Shown: positions 1-8,526 of the stretch, piece by piece | How the letters are laid out: every line of letters starts with the position of its first letter | How positions within the stretch are numbered: position 1 is the stretch's first letter | Source: Williamsia muralis | GTDB lineage: Bacteria; Actinomycetota; Actinomycetes; Mycobacteriales; Mycobacteriaceae | Direction of reading: 5' to 3' | NCBI RefSeq assembly: GCF_002735905.1 | Contig: NZ_PEBD01000011.1 | Location: 1 to 64,000 of the forward strand | Length of the DNA stretch: 64,000 bases | The notes under the pieces: generated by a model | Told to the model about the DNA's origin: nothing | The model's database searches: none | The model's input: only the letters and a program-made list of their open reading frames with translations | Made by a program: the position numbers and the translations under genes

Positions 1-1
1 T

Positions 2-1786
2 GCTCATCAGTCCCTGGTGGCGACGCGGATGCGTACGCCCGGTGGGGTGATGGTTGCCCCGTATGTGGCGGCGATGACCCCGCAGTTGGTGGCGGTGGAG
101 TGCTGGGGCGGGGCGACCTACGATGTGGCGTTGCGGTTTTTGAAGGAGGATCCGTGGGACCGCCTGGCGCAGCTGCGTGAGGCGATGCCCAACATCAACT
201 TGCAGATGCTGCTCCGCGGACGCAACACGGTCGGCTACACCCCGTACCCCGAGCAGGTGACCCGCTCGTTCGTGTCCGAGGCCGCCGCGACCGGGATCGA
301 CATCTTCCGGATCTTCGACGCGTTGAACAATGTTGATCAGATGCGGCCGGCGATCGATGCGGTCCGCGAGACCGGCACCACGATCGCCGAGGTCGCCCTG
401 TCCTACACCGGTGACCTGTCCAACCCCCGCGAGAACCTGTACACCCTGGACTATTACCTCCGGTTGGCCGAACAACTCGTCGACGCGGGCGCGCACATTC
501 TGGCGATCAAGGACATGGCCGGACTGCTACGCCCGCAGGCGGCCGCGACACTGGTCTCGGCGCTGCGACAGAACTTCGATCTGCCGGTGCATGTGCACAC
601 CCATGACACCCCGGGCGGGCAGCTCGCCACGTATCTGGCGGCGTGGCAGGCCGGCGCGGACGCGGTCGATGGTGCCTCGGCGGCGTTGGCCGGGACGACC
701 AGCCAGCCCGCGTTGTCGGCGATTGTTGCCGCCACCGCGCACACCGAGTACGACACCGGCCTGGACCTGGCCGCGGTGTGTGAGCTCGAACCGTATTGGG
801 AGGCGCTGCGGAAGGTGTACGCGCCGTTCGAGTCCGGGCTCCCCGCCCCGACGGGCCGGGTGTACACCCATGAGATTCCGGGCGGTCAGTTGTCGAACCT
901 GCGTCAGCAGGCGATCGGGTTGGGGTTGGGGGACCGGTTCGAACAGGTCGAGCACGCTTATGCCGCCGCCGACCGGATGTTGGGCCGGTTGATCAAGGTC
1001 ACCCCGTCCTCGAAAGTGGTCGGCGATCTGGCGTTGGCGTTGGTGGGCACCGGGGTCAGTGCCGACGACTTCGCCCAGGACCCGGCCGCCTACGACATTC
1101 CTGATTCGGTGATCGGGTTCTTGCGCGGTGAGCTCGGCGACCCCGCCGGGGGTTGGCCCGAACCCCTACGCACCCGGGCGTTGGCCGGCCGGGCCCCGGC
1201 CAAACCGGTCACCGACCTGTCTGACGATGATCAGGTCGCCCTCGACGGCGACAGCGCGACCCGACGATCAACGTTGAACCGGTTGCTGTTTCCTGGCCCG
1301 ACCCGCGACTACGAAGAACACCAAACCGCGTACGGCGACACCTCACGTTTGTCGGCCAACCAGTTCTTCTACGGCCTGCGGTACGGCGACGAACACCGCG
1401 TGGAGCTAGAACCCGGCGTCGAACTACTCATCGGGTTGGAAGCGATCAGCGAGGCCGACGAACGCGGTATGCGTACGGTGATGTGCATCCTCAACGGCCA
1501 ACTCCGACCGGTCCAGGTCCGTGACCGTTCCCTCAAGGTCGACGTCCTCGTCGCCGAAAAAGCAGTCGCCGGCAACCCCAAACACATCGCCGCACCCTTC
1601 GCCGGAGTCGTCACCACCGTGGTCGAACCCGGACAACACATCGAACCCGGCGCCACCATCGGCTCCATCGAAGCCATGAAAATGGAAGCCGCCATCACCA
1701 CCCCCACCGGCGGCACCATCAAACGCATCGCCATCACCACCGTCGCCCAAGTCGAAGGCGGCGACCTCATCGTCGAATTCGAATAG
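2..1786 (+). CDS. pyc: Pyruvate carboxylase, C-terminal part (5' end outside window)
   Basis: Carboxylates pyruvate to oxaloacetate using biotin, ATP and bicarbonate in the cytosol (anaplerosis). The reading frame is open from base 2, where AHQSLVATRMRT matches the start of the carboxyltransferase domain, so the biotin carboxylase half lies upstream of the window. Visible landmarks are the carboxyltransferase TIM barrel, with the metal-site segment HVHTHDTPG (near 590-610) and the carbamylated-lysine region AIKDMAGL, then the carboxylase conserved domain. At the C-terminus is a biotinyl domain with EAMKME, whose biotinylated Lys codon is at 1679-1681. A single-chain architecture fits actinobacterial Pyc. 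The ATG at 17 is internal, not the start. Confidence 0.95.
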   Translation, partial: AHQSLVATRMRTPGGVMVAPYVAAMTPQLVAVECWGGATYDVALRFLKEDPWDRLAQLREAMPNINLQMLLRGRNTVGYTPYPEQVTRSFVSEAAATGIDIFRIFDALNNVDQMRPAIDAVRETGTTIAEVALSYTGDLSNPRENLYTLDYYLRLAEQLVDAGAHILAIKDMAGLLRPQAAATLVSALRQNFDLPVHVHTHDTPGGQLATYLAAWQAGADAVDGASAALAGTTSQPALSAIVAATAHTEYDTGLDLAAVCELEPYWEALRKVYAPFESGLPAPTGRVYTHEIPGGQLSNLRQQAIGLGLGDRFEQVEHAYAAADRMLGRLIKVTPSSKVVGDLALALVGTGVSADDFAQDPAAYDIPDSVIGFLRGELGDPAGGWPEPLRTRALAGRAPAKPVTDLSDDDQVALDGDSATRRSTLNRLLFPGPTRDYEEHQTAYGDTSRLSANQFFYGLRYGDEHRVELEPGVELLIGLEAISEADERGMRTVMCILNGQLRPVQVRDRSLKVDVLVAEKAVAGNPKHIAAPFAGVVTTVVEPGQHIEPGATIGSIEAMKMEAAITTPTGGTIKRIAITTVAQVEGGDLIVEFE

Positions 1787-1804
1787 GAAACGGCCGATGG
1801 CGTT

Positions 1805-1825
1805 CTATGTGTTTGAGTAACATAG
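1805..1825. repeat. Inverted repeat downstream of pyc
   Basis: CTATGT and ACATAG are a perfect 6-bp inverted repeat around a 9-nt loop, 18 nt after the pyc stop. It is A/T-rich and lacks a T-run, so it is a weak terminator candidate at best. The rest of 1787-2012 shows nothing recognisable except a GAAAGAGGCAACGTC-type leader just before the next gene. Confidence 0.3.
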
Positions 1826-2012
1826 GTATTCAGCAGCGGGTCCCTTGCCGGCAGTCAGGAGTGTACGCACACGCGCAGTCAACCGTTCGTGTCGAAGCTG
1901 CCGTCCACGAAGTCCACCAGGTTGGGCATATGAACGCCCATAATGAACAGAATCGCCACGGCTGAGTGCCGGCACTTCTGCAACAGTCGAAGTCAGTGAA
2001 AGAGGCAACGTC

Positions 2013-2924
2013 ATGGAATCAACCAAGTCAGCGCAGGCAACCGTGCTCGTGATCGGCACAACAGGACAGGTCGGCAGGCTCATCCTCGAGGAATTCGATC
2101 AGGACTCCACGGGTGTTCGGGTCCGTTATGGTGCACGCAAACCCGAGCAGGTTGACAAGCTGTTATCTGAGGGCCGCGACGCGGTGCTTCTCGACCTCGA
2201 CGATCCGCGTACGTTCGCGCACGCACTCCACGGAGTCGACCGGCTCTATCTGTTGACCGGTTACACCGTGGCGATGCTCGCGCAGAGCAAGACCATCGTC
2301 GATGCGGCTGTGAAGGCGGGCGTTCAGCACATCGTGCATCAGGGCGTGTTCGCCAATTGGGACGTCACCGATCCCCACTTCGTGTGGCATCAAATGATCG
2401 AAAGGTACATCGAAGGAAGTGGATTGGCGTGGACTCATCTGCACCCGAACGTCTTCATGGAGGGGCTGTCGACGATGAGCCGGGTCGAGAACGGTGTGTT
2501 CTCGGTCTTCTGGGGTGAGCACAGGGTCGGCTGGATCGCGGCCCGCGACATCGCGGCGGTGGCGGCAACCGTTCTACGTCAAGGACCTGAGCGTCACGCA
2601 GGCAAGAATTACTGGCTCTCTACGGAAGTGGCCTCGGGACCAGAGGTGGCGGCCATCTTGTCCGAGGTGTTGGGTACCGAGTTCCGCTGTGAGATAGGCG
2701 GCCCAGAGGAGTTCAAAGCCTCACTGGCCACCGGCGCGTCCGGCGTAGAGGCCTGGTACGCCGCAGCCGGCGTCGAGTTCACCCGGCAGGTGATCGACGG
2801 CCGGATGGGCTACATCGGGACAGTGCGCGACGACGTGGAGTTCGTCACGGGCCGACCCTCGATCACGTTGCGGCAGTGGGCTGCTCAGAACCGCCATCTG
2901 GTATCGGCCAGTACCACCGACTGA
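2013..2924 (+). CDS. NmrA-like NAD(P)-binding protein (atypical SDR)
   Basis: 303 aa. The N-terminal Rossmann motif VLVIGTTGQVG (residues 11-21) is the GxxGxxG of atypical SDRs. The segment HIVHQGVFANW and the LHPNVFMEG region resemble NmrA-like proteins and NAD(P)H:quinone-oxidoreductase-like members. No Tyr-x-x-x-Lys catalytic pair stands out, so it may be a redox sensor or a reductase. It stands alone, convergent with the TetR gene 37 nt downstream. An AAAGAGG sequence about 9 nt before the ATG is a plausible ribosome binding site. Substrate unknown. Confidence 0.75.
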   Translation: MESTKSAQATVLVIGTTGQVGRLILEEFDQDSTGVRVRYGARKPEQVDKLLSEGRDAVLLDLDDPRTFAHALHGVDRLYLLTGYTVAMLAQSKTIVDAAVKAGVQHIVHQGVFANWDVTDPHFVWHQMIERYIEGSGLAWTHLHPNVFMEGLSTMSRVENGVFSVFWGEHRVGWIAARDIAAVAATVLRQGPERHAGKNYWLSTEVASGPEVAAILSEVLGTEFRCEIGGPEEFKASLATGASGVEAWYAAAGVEFTRQVIDGRMGYIGTVRDDVEFVTGRPSITLRQWAAQNRHLVSASTTD

Positions 2925-2961
2925 TCGCCAGTGCGTTGCCTGACCCCCGGTCGGTTGTCCG

Positions 2962-3645
2962 CTAGTGCTGTGACCACCACTGCATGGCCCGGTTGGCGCT
3001 CGCTTCGGCGCGGGCGCGTTCGTCGCCCATGCCGACGAAATGGTTGACGGCCATGGGTCGGAGCACCATCGATACCGGGTCGGCGAAGTGTGCGAAATGA
3101 CCGGCCATCTCGAGTGTGACAAAACCATGTACGGCACTCCACAACTCGGCAGCGATCTGGTTGCTGTCGGTTACCGAGACCCGTCCCGACTGCGCCAATC
3201 TCTCGCAGGCGTCCGCGAGCACGGCGTACGCGGTCGCGAACCCGTTCGTGGTCTTGTGTTCGGGAGATCCGACGTATCGATAGGTGCCTCGTGTCGACAA
3301 CCCGAACATCATGTCGTAGAGGTGGGCGTTGCTTTGGGCCACGCCTCGAGTGGACAGGGCGATGGCGAACAGCTGCACTCCGGGGTCCGCGTCGGCCTGG
3401 GAGGCGGCGTGCAGGGCTGTCGCCAGCTGTGAATACCCGTGGGCCACGACGTCCTGCAACAGCTCTTTCAATCCGCCGAAGTGGTGGTAGACGGCAATGG
3501 TTGAGACGCCGGCGGCTTCGGTGATGGTTCGGACTTTCAGCTGCTCAGGGCCGTGCTCAGCCAGCAAATCAACGGTCGACCGGATCAGGCGTTCGCGCGC
3601 CGAGTCGTTCAGCTGAGGTTCATGCCGCTCCGGTGCGCTTGCCAC
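2962..3645 (-). CDS. TetR-family transcriptional regulator
   Basis: 227 aa. The N-terminal HTH (about residues 15-60, with VRTITEAAGVSTIAVYHHFGG) is a standard TetR DNA-binding domain; the C-terminal half is an all-helical ligand-binding domain. The chosen start is a GTG at 3645. The gene diverges from the DHA2 transporter at 3744, the classic arrangement of an efflux pump and its repressor. A near-palindrome, TAAC-TTC-(A/G)TTA, occurs at the start of that pump gene and again upstream of the DUF4188 gene, and is the best candidate for its operator. Ligand unknown. Confidence 0.85.
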   Translation of the reverse strand: MASAPERHEPQLNDSARERLIRSTVDLLAEHGPEQLKVRTITEAAGVSTIAVYHHFGGLKELLQDVVAHGYSQLATALHAASQADADPGVQLFAIALSTRGVAQSNAHLYDMMFGLSTRGTYRYVGSPEHKTTNGFATAYAVLADACERLAQSGRVSVTDSNQIAAELWSAVHGFVTLEMAGHFAHFADPVSMVLRPMAVNHFVGMGDERARAEASANRAMQWWSQH

Positions 3646-3731
3646 CAGAACATGGTTTCACACTGCCCGCGCCGGCCTTGTCGGCTGTCGCATCCTATTG
3701 CGGTGGCGGGGGAAGTCCGTTGTCGCCGTGC

Positions 3732-3744
3732 TATAACTTCATTA
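3732..3744 (+). promoter_or_regulatory. -10 box and putative TetR operator at the DHA2 pump start
   Basis: TATAAC at 3732-3737 lies 6 nt before the ATG at 3744, so the mRNA is probably leaderless. The same bases contain the near-palindrome TAAC-TTC-ATTA (3734-3744). A perfect version, TAAC-TTC-GTTA, is found at 5877-5887 in front of the DUF4188 gene. A repressor bound here would cover the -10 element and transcription start. Confidence 0.5.
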
Positions 3745-5372
3745 TGCTGACGTTTCGCCAGTCCTTGAACCGATCTGTCAACAAGACCGCTGTACTGATC
3801 ACGCTGTGCTTGGCGGTGTTCGTCGTGAACGTCTCGACGACGATCATCAACATCGCGCTGCCGACGCTGGCCACCGAGATCGGTGCATCGACTCGGGATC
3901 TGCTGTGGATCGTCGACGCCTTCAACCTCGCGTTCGCGGCACTGGTACTGGCGGGCGGTTCGCTCAGTGACCGATTCGGCCGCCGGCCGATGCTGCTCAT
4001 CGGTCTGGGGGTGTTCCTGATCGCGTCGGTGGGAGGTGCGCTCAGCAGCGATTCCACGACCCTCATTGCCTGGCGGGCGGTCGCCGGCGTTGCCGCGGCG
4101 ATGGTGTATCCGGTGACCCTGTCGATCCTGGCCAACGTGTTCACCGAGCGCTCCGAACGGGTCAAAGCCCTCGGTTTGTGGGGCGCTGCCACGGGACTGT
4201 CCGTCGCGGTCGGGCCGGTGGTCGGAGGCGCGTTGCTCGAATCATTTTGGTGGGGTTCAATTCTCATCTTCAACGGTGCGGCCGCCGCGGCCACACTTCT
4301 GTTTGCTCTGCGCTTTGTGCCTGACTCGCGCGACCCGGCGACTCCACCGCTGGACTACGTGGGACTGGTGTTGTCGACCGTTGCACTCGGGACGCTGGTC
4401 TACTCGATCATCGAGGCGCCCGATCGTGGGTGGGCCGCGGTCCCGACCTTGGTCGGATTTTCCGTCGCCACAACCATTTTGGTGGTCTTCGTGCTGCATG
4501 AGATCCGCGTAGAGCATCCGATGCTCGACGTGCGACTGTTCACCAACCTGCGTTTCACCGCCGTGAGCGGCGCCGTAACGAGCGCGTTCTTTGCGCTCTT
4601 CGGCTTCATCTTCTTGGTGACGCAGTATTTCCAGTCGGTGCGCGACTACGGTGCGCTCGAGACGGGTGTGCGAATGTTGCCCGTTGCCGGATCGATCGCG
4701 GTCGCCTCGTTGCTCGGACCGCGTCTCGCGGTCCTCATCGGATCGAAGGTGGTTGTCGCACTGGGCCTGGTGTCGCTCAGTGCGGCCTTCGGGTGGGCGT
4801 CCACACTGTCCATCGACACCGGGTATTGGACCATCGTCGGCCAGATGGTGTTGCTCGGTGCCGGCATCGGATTGACGAGCACGCCTGCAACAGAGGCGAT
4901 CATGGGTGTCGTGTCACCTGAGAAGGCGGGTATGGGTTCGGCGGTGAACGACGCCACCCGCGAACTGGGTGGGACTTTGGGCGTCGCGGTCATCGGGTCG
5001 GTGGCGCTGTCGGTGTATCGCGACCACCTGCAGCCCGATTCACTGCCGGAGCCGTTGCGGGAACCGGCACGCGAGTCGGTGGGGGCGGCGCTCGCGGCAT
5101 CGCAACAGGCCGCGGCGACGCTCGGACAACTCGGCGCCGACGTAGGAGCACGCCTGGCCGACACTGCACGGCTGAGCTTTGTTGATGGCTTCACCACCGG
5201 CTGCGTGGTCGCGGGCGCGGTGACAGCCGTCGCCGCAGTGCTCACCCTGATCTATCTACCAGCCCATCCCACCGCCCCGGCCGCCGGCGGTGGCCCCGAC
5301 GACAAGAAGCCGAGCACGAGACCTGAAAACCCAACGGCCAGCAATCCAGGGTCACCGGTTGAACTCTTGTGA
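3744..5372 (+). CDS. MFS drug efflux transporter, DHA2 family (14 TM)
   Basis: 542 aa integral membrane protein, a proton-coupled exporter of the EmrB/QacA type. The first helix is followed by NIALPTLATEIG and WIVDAFNLAFA, then the loop motif DRFGRRPML (motif A), RAVAGVAAAMVYP (motif B region) and the antiporter motif C region GLSVAVGPVVGGAL. The hydrophobicity pattern and length fit 14 helices, with a Pro/Lys-rich hydrophilic tail. The open frame extends upstream to 3633, but only the ATG at 3744 begins a normal MFS N-terminus and has a -10 box just upstream. The last 21 bp overlap the end of the convergent DUF4188 gene. Confidence 0.88.
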   Translation: MLTFRQSLNRSVNKTAVLITLCLAVFVVNVSTTIINIALPTLATEIGASTRDLLWIVDAFNLAFAALVLAGGSLSDRFGRRPMLLIGLGVFLIASVGGALSSDSTTLIAWRAVAGVAAAMVYPVTLSILANVFTERSERVKALGLWGAATGLSVAVGPVVGGALLESFWWGSILIFNGAAAAATLLFALRFVPDSRDPATPPLDYVGLVLSTVALGTLVYSIIEAPDRGWAAVPTLVGFSVATTILVVFVLHEIRVEHPMLDVRLFTNLRFTAVSGAVTSAFFALFGFIFLVTQYFQSVRDYGALETGVRMLPVAGSIAVASLLGPRLAVLIGSKVVVALGLVSLSAAFGWASTLSIDTGYWTIVGQMVLLGAGIGLTSTPATEAIMGVVSPEKAGMGSAVNDATRELGGTLGVAVIGSVALSVYRDHLQPDSLPEPLREPARESVGAALAASQQAAATLGQLGADVGARLADTARLSFVDGFTTGCVVAGAVTAVAAVLTLIYLPAHPTAPAAGGGPDDKKPSTRPENPTASNPGSPVELL

Positions 5373-5834
5373 CCCCAGGCGTTGCCGGGCGCGCATGGTG
5401 TCTTTGGTGATCGGTACCTGGCCGAGAGCTTTGGCGAGGCCTATCGGTGGCATGTCACCGTAGATGGTTTCGCTGGCGGCGACCTCGTAGGTCTCGTGCC
5501 AGATACCAACGGCGGCAACAGCGTTCCTCTCGCGGCGAAAGAACGCCTTCTGTGCCGGCCGATGAAGTTGTGCCATATCAGCTGCGTACGCATACAGCGA
5601 TTCGGTGTCCCGCCAATACTGGATGGACGTCCCGCCGTCTTTGCCGAACACCGTGCGGTAGCCGAGTAGCCCGGAGTCCGGATCACGCGAGAGTTCCTTC
5701 AACATGCGGTACTGCCCGACAAATACAGGCAGCCACGCATCAACACGCCAAACCTTGTTCAGGCGCATTCCCAGCAGGAACACGACGACGTTGTCGCCGG
5801 ACGTCCGATCGTGGGTCGTCTTCATTACCGTCAT
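5352..5834 (-). CDS. DUF4188-family protein
   Basis: 160 aa. The pattern VVVFLLGMRLNK, then FVGQYRMLKEL, GLLGYRTVFG and IQYWRDTESLYAYA matches DUF4188 proteins, which are predicted to have a ferredoxin-like monooxygenase or haem-binding fold. The function is not established. It lies convergent with the DHA2 pump (21-bp overlap), and its promoter carries the same TAACTTCGTTA palindrome as the pump, so the TetR protein probably controls both; it may act on the same toxic compound. A GGAG sequence precedes the ATG at 5834; an in-frame ATG at 5825 is the alternative start. Confidence 0.7.
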   Translation of the reverse strand: MTVMKTTHDRTSGDNVVVFLLGMRLNKVWRVDAWLPVFVGQYRMLKELSRDPDSGLLGYRTVFGKDGGTSIQYWRDTESLYAYAADMAQLHRPAQKAFFRRERNAVAAVGIWHETYEVAASETIYGDMPPIGLAKALGQVPITKDTMRARQRLGSQEFNR

Positions 5835-5872
5835 CTCACGCTCCGATCTCGTAGATATAGCCCGATGAAGAG

Positions 5873-5887
5873 ACTATAACTTCGTTA
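5873..5887 (-). promoter_or_regulatory. Putative TetR operator overlapping -10 of the DUF4188 gene
   Basis: TAAC-TTC-GTTA (5877-5887) is a perfect 11-bp palindrome with a 3-nt centre. On the minus strand it overlaps TATAGT (5873-5878), a good -10 box about 40 nt upstream of the DUF4188 start. The bases CTATAACTTC are identical to those at the DHA2 pump start. Confidence 0.5.
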
Positions 5888-5960
5888 CAGTGCGGGGCGC
5901 AGGCATTTGAAGTGGTAGGGCGCAGTGGTGCTTGCTTTTCCGGCGCGCTCCACGCCGGCG

Positions 5961-6359
5961 TCACCCCGTCTGCGACAAGCCTGATTCCTCTGCTGGGGCT
6001 GCGGCTCTTTCGAGTGCTTCGAGATATCCGGTGATGGCGTCGCGGTTGTGGGTGAGGAAGTTGATTTTTTCGTTCATCCGGTCGCGTTCCTCCGCGAGGA
6101 CCGCTTGCAGTGCCGGATCGGCGTTCTCTACGACGATTGTCTGTGGTTTGCCAAGACATGGCAGTATGTCCGCCACGATCCGAGTAGGGATGCCGGAATC
6201 GATCAAGCCGCGGATCTTCTTGACCCTGTCGATCAGGTAGTCGTCATAGACCCGGTACCCGTTCTCGAGACGGCGTGGAGTGATCAGCCCCTGTTCTTCG
6301 TAGTAGCGGAGCATCCGCCGTGGTATCCCGGTCTTCTCCGAGAGCTCTCCGATTCGCAT
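5961..6359 (-). CDS. MerR-family transcriptional regulator
   Basis: 132 aa, the usual size of a MerR activator. The N-terminal winged HTH reads MRIGELSEKTGI, then MLRYYEEQGLI and RLENGYRVYDDYLIDRV. A dimerisation coiled coil follows (about residues 75-115). No metal-binding Cys cluster is visible, which argues for an organic or redox signal rather than a metal ion. It diverges from the F420-reductase-like gene, and the 93-nt space between them carries a MerR-type dyad. Confidence 0.88.
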   Translation of the reverse strand: MRIGELSEKTGIPRRMLRYYEEQGLITPRRLENGYRVYDDYLIDRVKKIRGLIDSGIPTRIVADILPCLGKPQTIVVENADPALQAVLAEERDRMNEKINFLTHNRDAITGYLEALERAAAPAEESGLSQTG

Positions 6360-6380
6360 GTGTTCTCCTTCGACGATTTG

Positions 6381-6402
6381 ACCTTCACATTAATGGCAAG
6401 GT
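6381..6402 (+). promoter_or_regulatory. MerR-type dyad in the divergent promoter
   Basis: ACCTT (6381-6385) and AAGGT (6398-6402) form a perfect inverted repeat with a 12-nt spacer. It overlaps a TTGACC -35 element that starts at 6378. Spacer and position fit the elongated promoters that MerR proteins activate by DNA distortion. Confidence 0.5.
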
Positions 6403-6452
6403 TGAGGATGGGGAAGTCAGGACTTACGGAAGCTTCTAAGGGGAATCGATCC

Positions 6453-7196
6453 ATGAAGATCGGCATCATCGGAGCGGGCTCGATCGGCTCGACCATCGCC
6501 CGTCGACTCGGCCGCCAGGGACATGACGTCGCAATAGCCAATTCGCGCGGGCCGGAGACCATCCGGGCCGCAGCCTTGAGCACCGGTGCGCGCGCCGTGA
6601 CGGCCGCCGAAGCGTCTCGGGGAGTGGAGGTACTCATCGTCTCGGTACCGATGAACCGCAACCCGGACATCGCCGACCACGTTAGGCAGGCCCCGGTGGA
6701 CGCTGTGGTCATCGACACGTCCAACTACTACCCCATGCGGGACGGCGCGATTCGCGCCTTCGATGAGGGTCAGCCCGAATCCGTTTGGCTTTCAGAGTTG
6801 TTCGGGCGCCCGGTGGCGAAGGCGTGGAACGCGATCACGTCGCAGTCGTTCGATGCCAAAGCCACCGAGTCGGGTGATCCGCATCGGGTGGCCATTCCGG
6901 TCGCCGCAGACCTTGATGCCCACAGAGCGCTCGCGATGTCACTCGTAGAGCAGACCGGCTTCGACGCTGTCGATGCCGGGGATCTTGCGGGTTCCTGGCG
7001 CCAGCAGCCCGGCGCACCTGTCTACTGCACCGACCGTGGACGTGACGAGATGTCGCGCTGGCTCGCAGCCGCCGACAAGAACCGCGTGCCGGAGCGTCGA
7101 GATCTTGCGATGGAAGCAATCGGTGGGTACATCGCCGCCGGTGGCCGCATCGACGGGAAGTTCCTCGTGGCCATCAACCGGGCCTGCTACAGCTGA
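6453..7196 (+). CDS. NADPH-dependent F420 reductase-like / NAD(P)-binding protein
   Basis: 247 aa. It begins MKIGIIGAGSIGSTIARRL, a Rossmann GxGxxG at residues 6-11. NSRGP follows the second strand, which favours NADPH. The pattern resembles the F420-oxidoreductase/YqeC-like family, although true Fno activity cannot be claimed from sequence. The open frame runs back to 6048 through the antisense MerR gene, but only the ATG at 6453 gives a clean Rossmann N-terminus. The MFS gene follows after 61 nt, suggesting co-transcription from the MerR-controlled promoter. Confidence 0.75.
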   Translation: MKIGIIGAGSIGSTIARRLGRQGHDVAIANSRGPETIRAAALSTGARAVTAAEASRGVEVLIVSVPMNRNPDIADHVRQAPVDAVVIDTSNYYPMRDGAIRAFDEGQPESVWLSELFGRPVAKAWNAITSQSFDAKATESGDPHRVAIPVAADLDAHRALAMSLVEQTGFDAVDAGDLAGSWRQQPGAPVYCTDRGRDEMSRWLAAADKNRVPERRDLAMEAIGGYIAAGGRIDGKFLVAINRACYS

Positions 7197-7257
7197 CCGT
7201 CCCTGCACCCCACCACATCTATCACCACAAACCAGCCAGAATGAGGACGAACGAGTC

Positions 7258-8526
7258 ATGACCTCCCGAGACATGTCACCGGCACAGGAAGCCGGCAGCA
7301 GTCAGTCACCTACAGGGGACGGAGCCACACAGCAGAAGGCGTCATGGATGGGGGTGTGTTCGCTCAGCGTAGGGGTGTTCGCACTCGTGATGTCGGAGTT
7401 CTTGCCGGCCAGTCTGCTGTCCCGGGTCGCATCAGATCTGGACGTCACAGAGGGCGTTGCCGGTCAGTCCGTTGCCATCACGGCCATCGTGGCGGCAATC
7501 TCAGGCCTGGTCATCCCAGTTGTGTTGTCGCGCATCGACCGCCGGCACCTGATGATTGCCCTTTCTCTACTCGCGGTCGCGTCGGACCTGCTGGTGGCGG
7601 TGGCGCCGAGCTACCCGGTTCTCCTGATTGCTCGCGTTCTGCTCGGCGTCGCGATCGGCGGATTCTGGGCACTTGCGATTTCGATGACCGCACGGTTGGT
7701 CCCGGCGTCCAAATTGGGCCTGGGCCTGACGGTCGTGAACGTGGGCGTGTCCCTGGCCACCGTGGCCGCCGTCCCCCTGGGGACGCTGCTCGGTGAAATC
7801 TGGGGATGGCGCACCGTTTTCGCGCTGGCCGCAGGTGTGGCCATGATCGCAGCCGTCCTGCAGGTTGTCGCCTTGCCGTCAATTCCGAGCGCCCCGTCTG
7901 GTGGATTCCGGCCTCTGCTGCAGACTTTTCGGTCCAGGCTGATCCAGGTGTGCCTGTTCAGCATGGCGCTGATGGGCGCGGGCCACTTTGCCGGCTTTAC
8001 CTATATTCGTCCTGCGGCAGATGAAGTGGGTGGCCTCGACCCGGATCTGCTCGCCGTGTTGCTACTGGTCTACGGCGTCGGAATCGTGGTGGGAAACCTG
8101 GTGGCCGGCCCCTTGGCGGACCGGACCCTGCGGATCGCGGCATTGCTGTTCCCACTCGTCCTGGGTCTCTCGATGATCGCCTTTGCCTTGACGGGTGGCA
8201 ACGCCGTTGCCTTGTTCGCCGCCGCGGCACTGTGGGGCGTCGGCTTCGGCGCTCTCCCCACCGTCATCTCGACATGGCTGGCACGAGCGGAGCCCCGCCA
8301 CCTCGAGAGCGTCGGCGGGCTGCAAACCGCAGTCTTCCAGGTCGCGATTGCACTGGGCGCCTTTGTCGGTGGTTTACTCGTCGACGGCGTCGGCGTACAG
8401 ACCGCAGTGATTCTCGGCGGACTCGCCGCTGTTCTCGGCGCCGGGATCTTGGTTCTGGTCAAGCCCAGACGGTCGCCCGATGACGAAGCTGCAGAGGGCA
8501 TCGTCAAGAGTGAGGTGACGGTGTGA
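7258..8526 (+). CDS. MFS transporter, DHA1 family (12 TM)
   Basis: 422 aa exporter. A hydrophilic N-terminus of about 30 residues precedes 12 predicted helices. LVMSEFLPASLLSRVASDL is characteristic of AraJ/NepI-type DHA1 pumps (sugar, nucleoside or drug efflux). The loop SRIDRRHLMI and the stretch RVLLGVAIGGFWAL fit motifs A and B. The ATG at 7258 is the last sensible start; the open frame extends upstream through the previous gene. Its TGA overlaps the GTG of the next gene, so efflux and monooxygenase are translationally coupled. Confidence 0.85.
   Translation: MTSRDMSPAQEAGSSQSPTGDGATQQKASWMGVCSLSVGVFALVMSEFLPASLLSRVASDLDVTEGVAGQSVAITAIVAAISGLVIPVVLSRIDRRHLMIALSLLAVASDLLVAVAPSYPVLLIARVLLGVAIGGFWALAISMTARLVPASKLGLGLTVVNVGVSLATVAAVPLGTLLGEIWGWRTVFALAAGVAMIAAVLQVVALPSIPSAPSGGFRPLLQTFRSRLIQVCLFSMALMGAGHFAGFTYIRPAADEVGGLDPDLLAVLLLVYGVGIVVGNLVAGPLADRTLRIAALLFPLVLGLSMIAFALTGGNAVALFAAAALWGVGFGALPTVISTWLARAEPRHLESVGGLQTAVFQVAIALGAFVGGLLVDGVGVQTAVILGGLAAVLGAGILVLVKPRRSPDDEAAEGIVKSEVTV

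Noticed and set aside
3633-3743. Upstream extension of the DHA2 pump frame
   Set aside because: It overlaps the TetR start, lacks a ribosome binding site, and gives a non-membrane N-terminus; the -10 box supports 3744.
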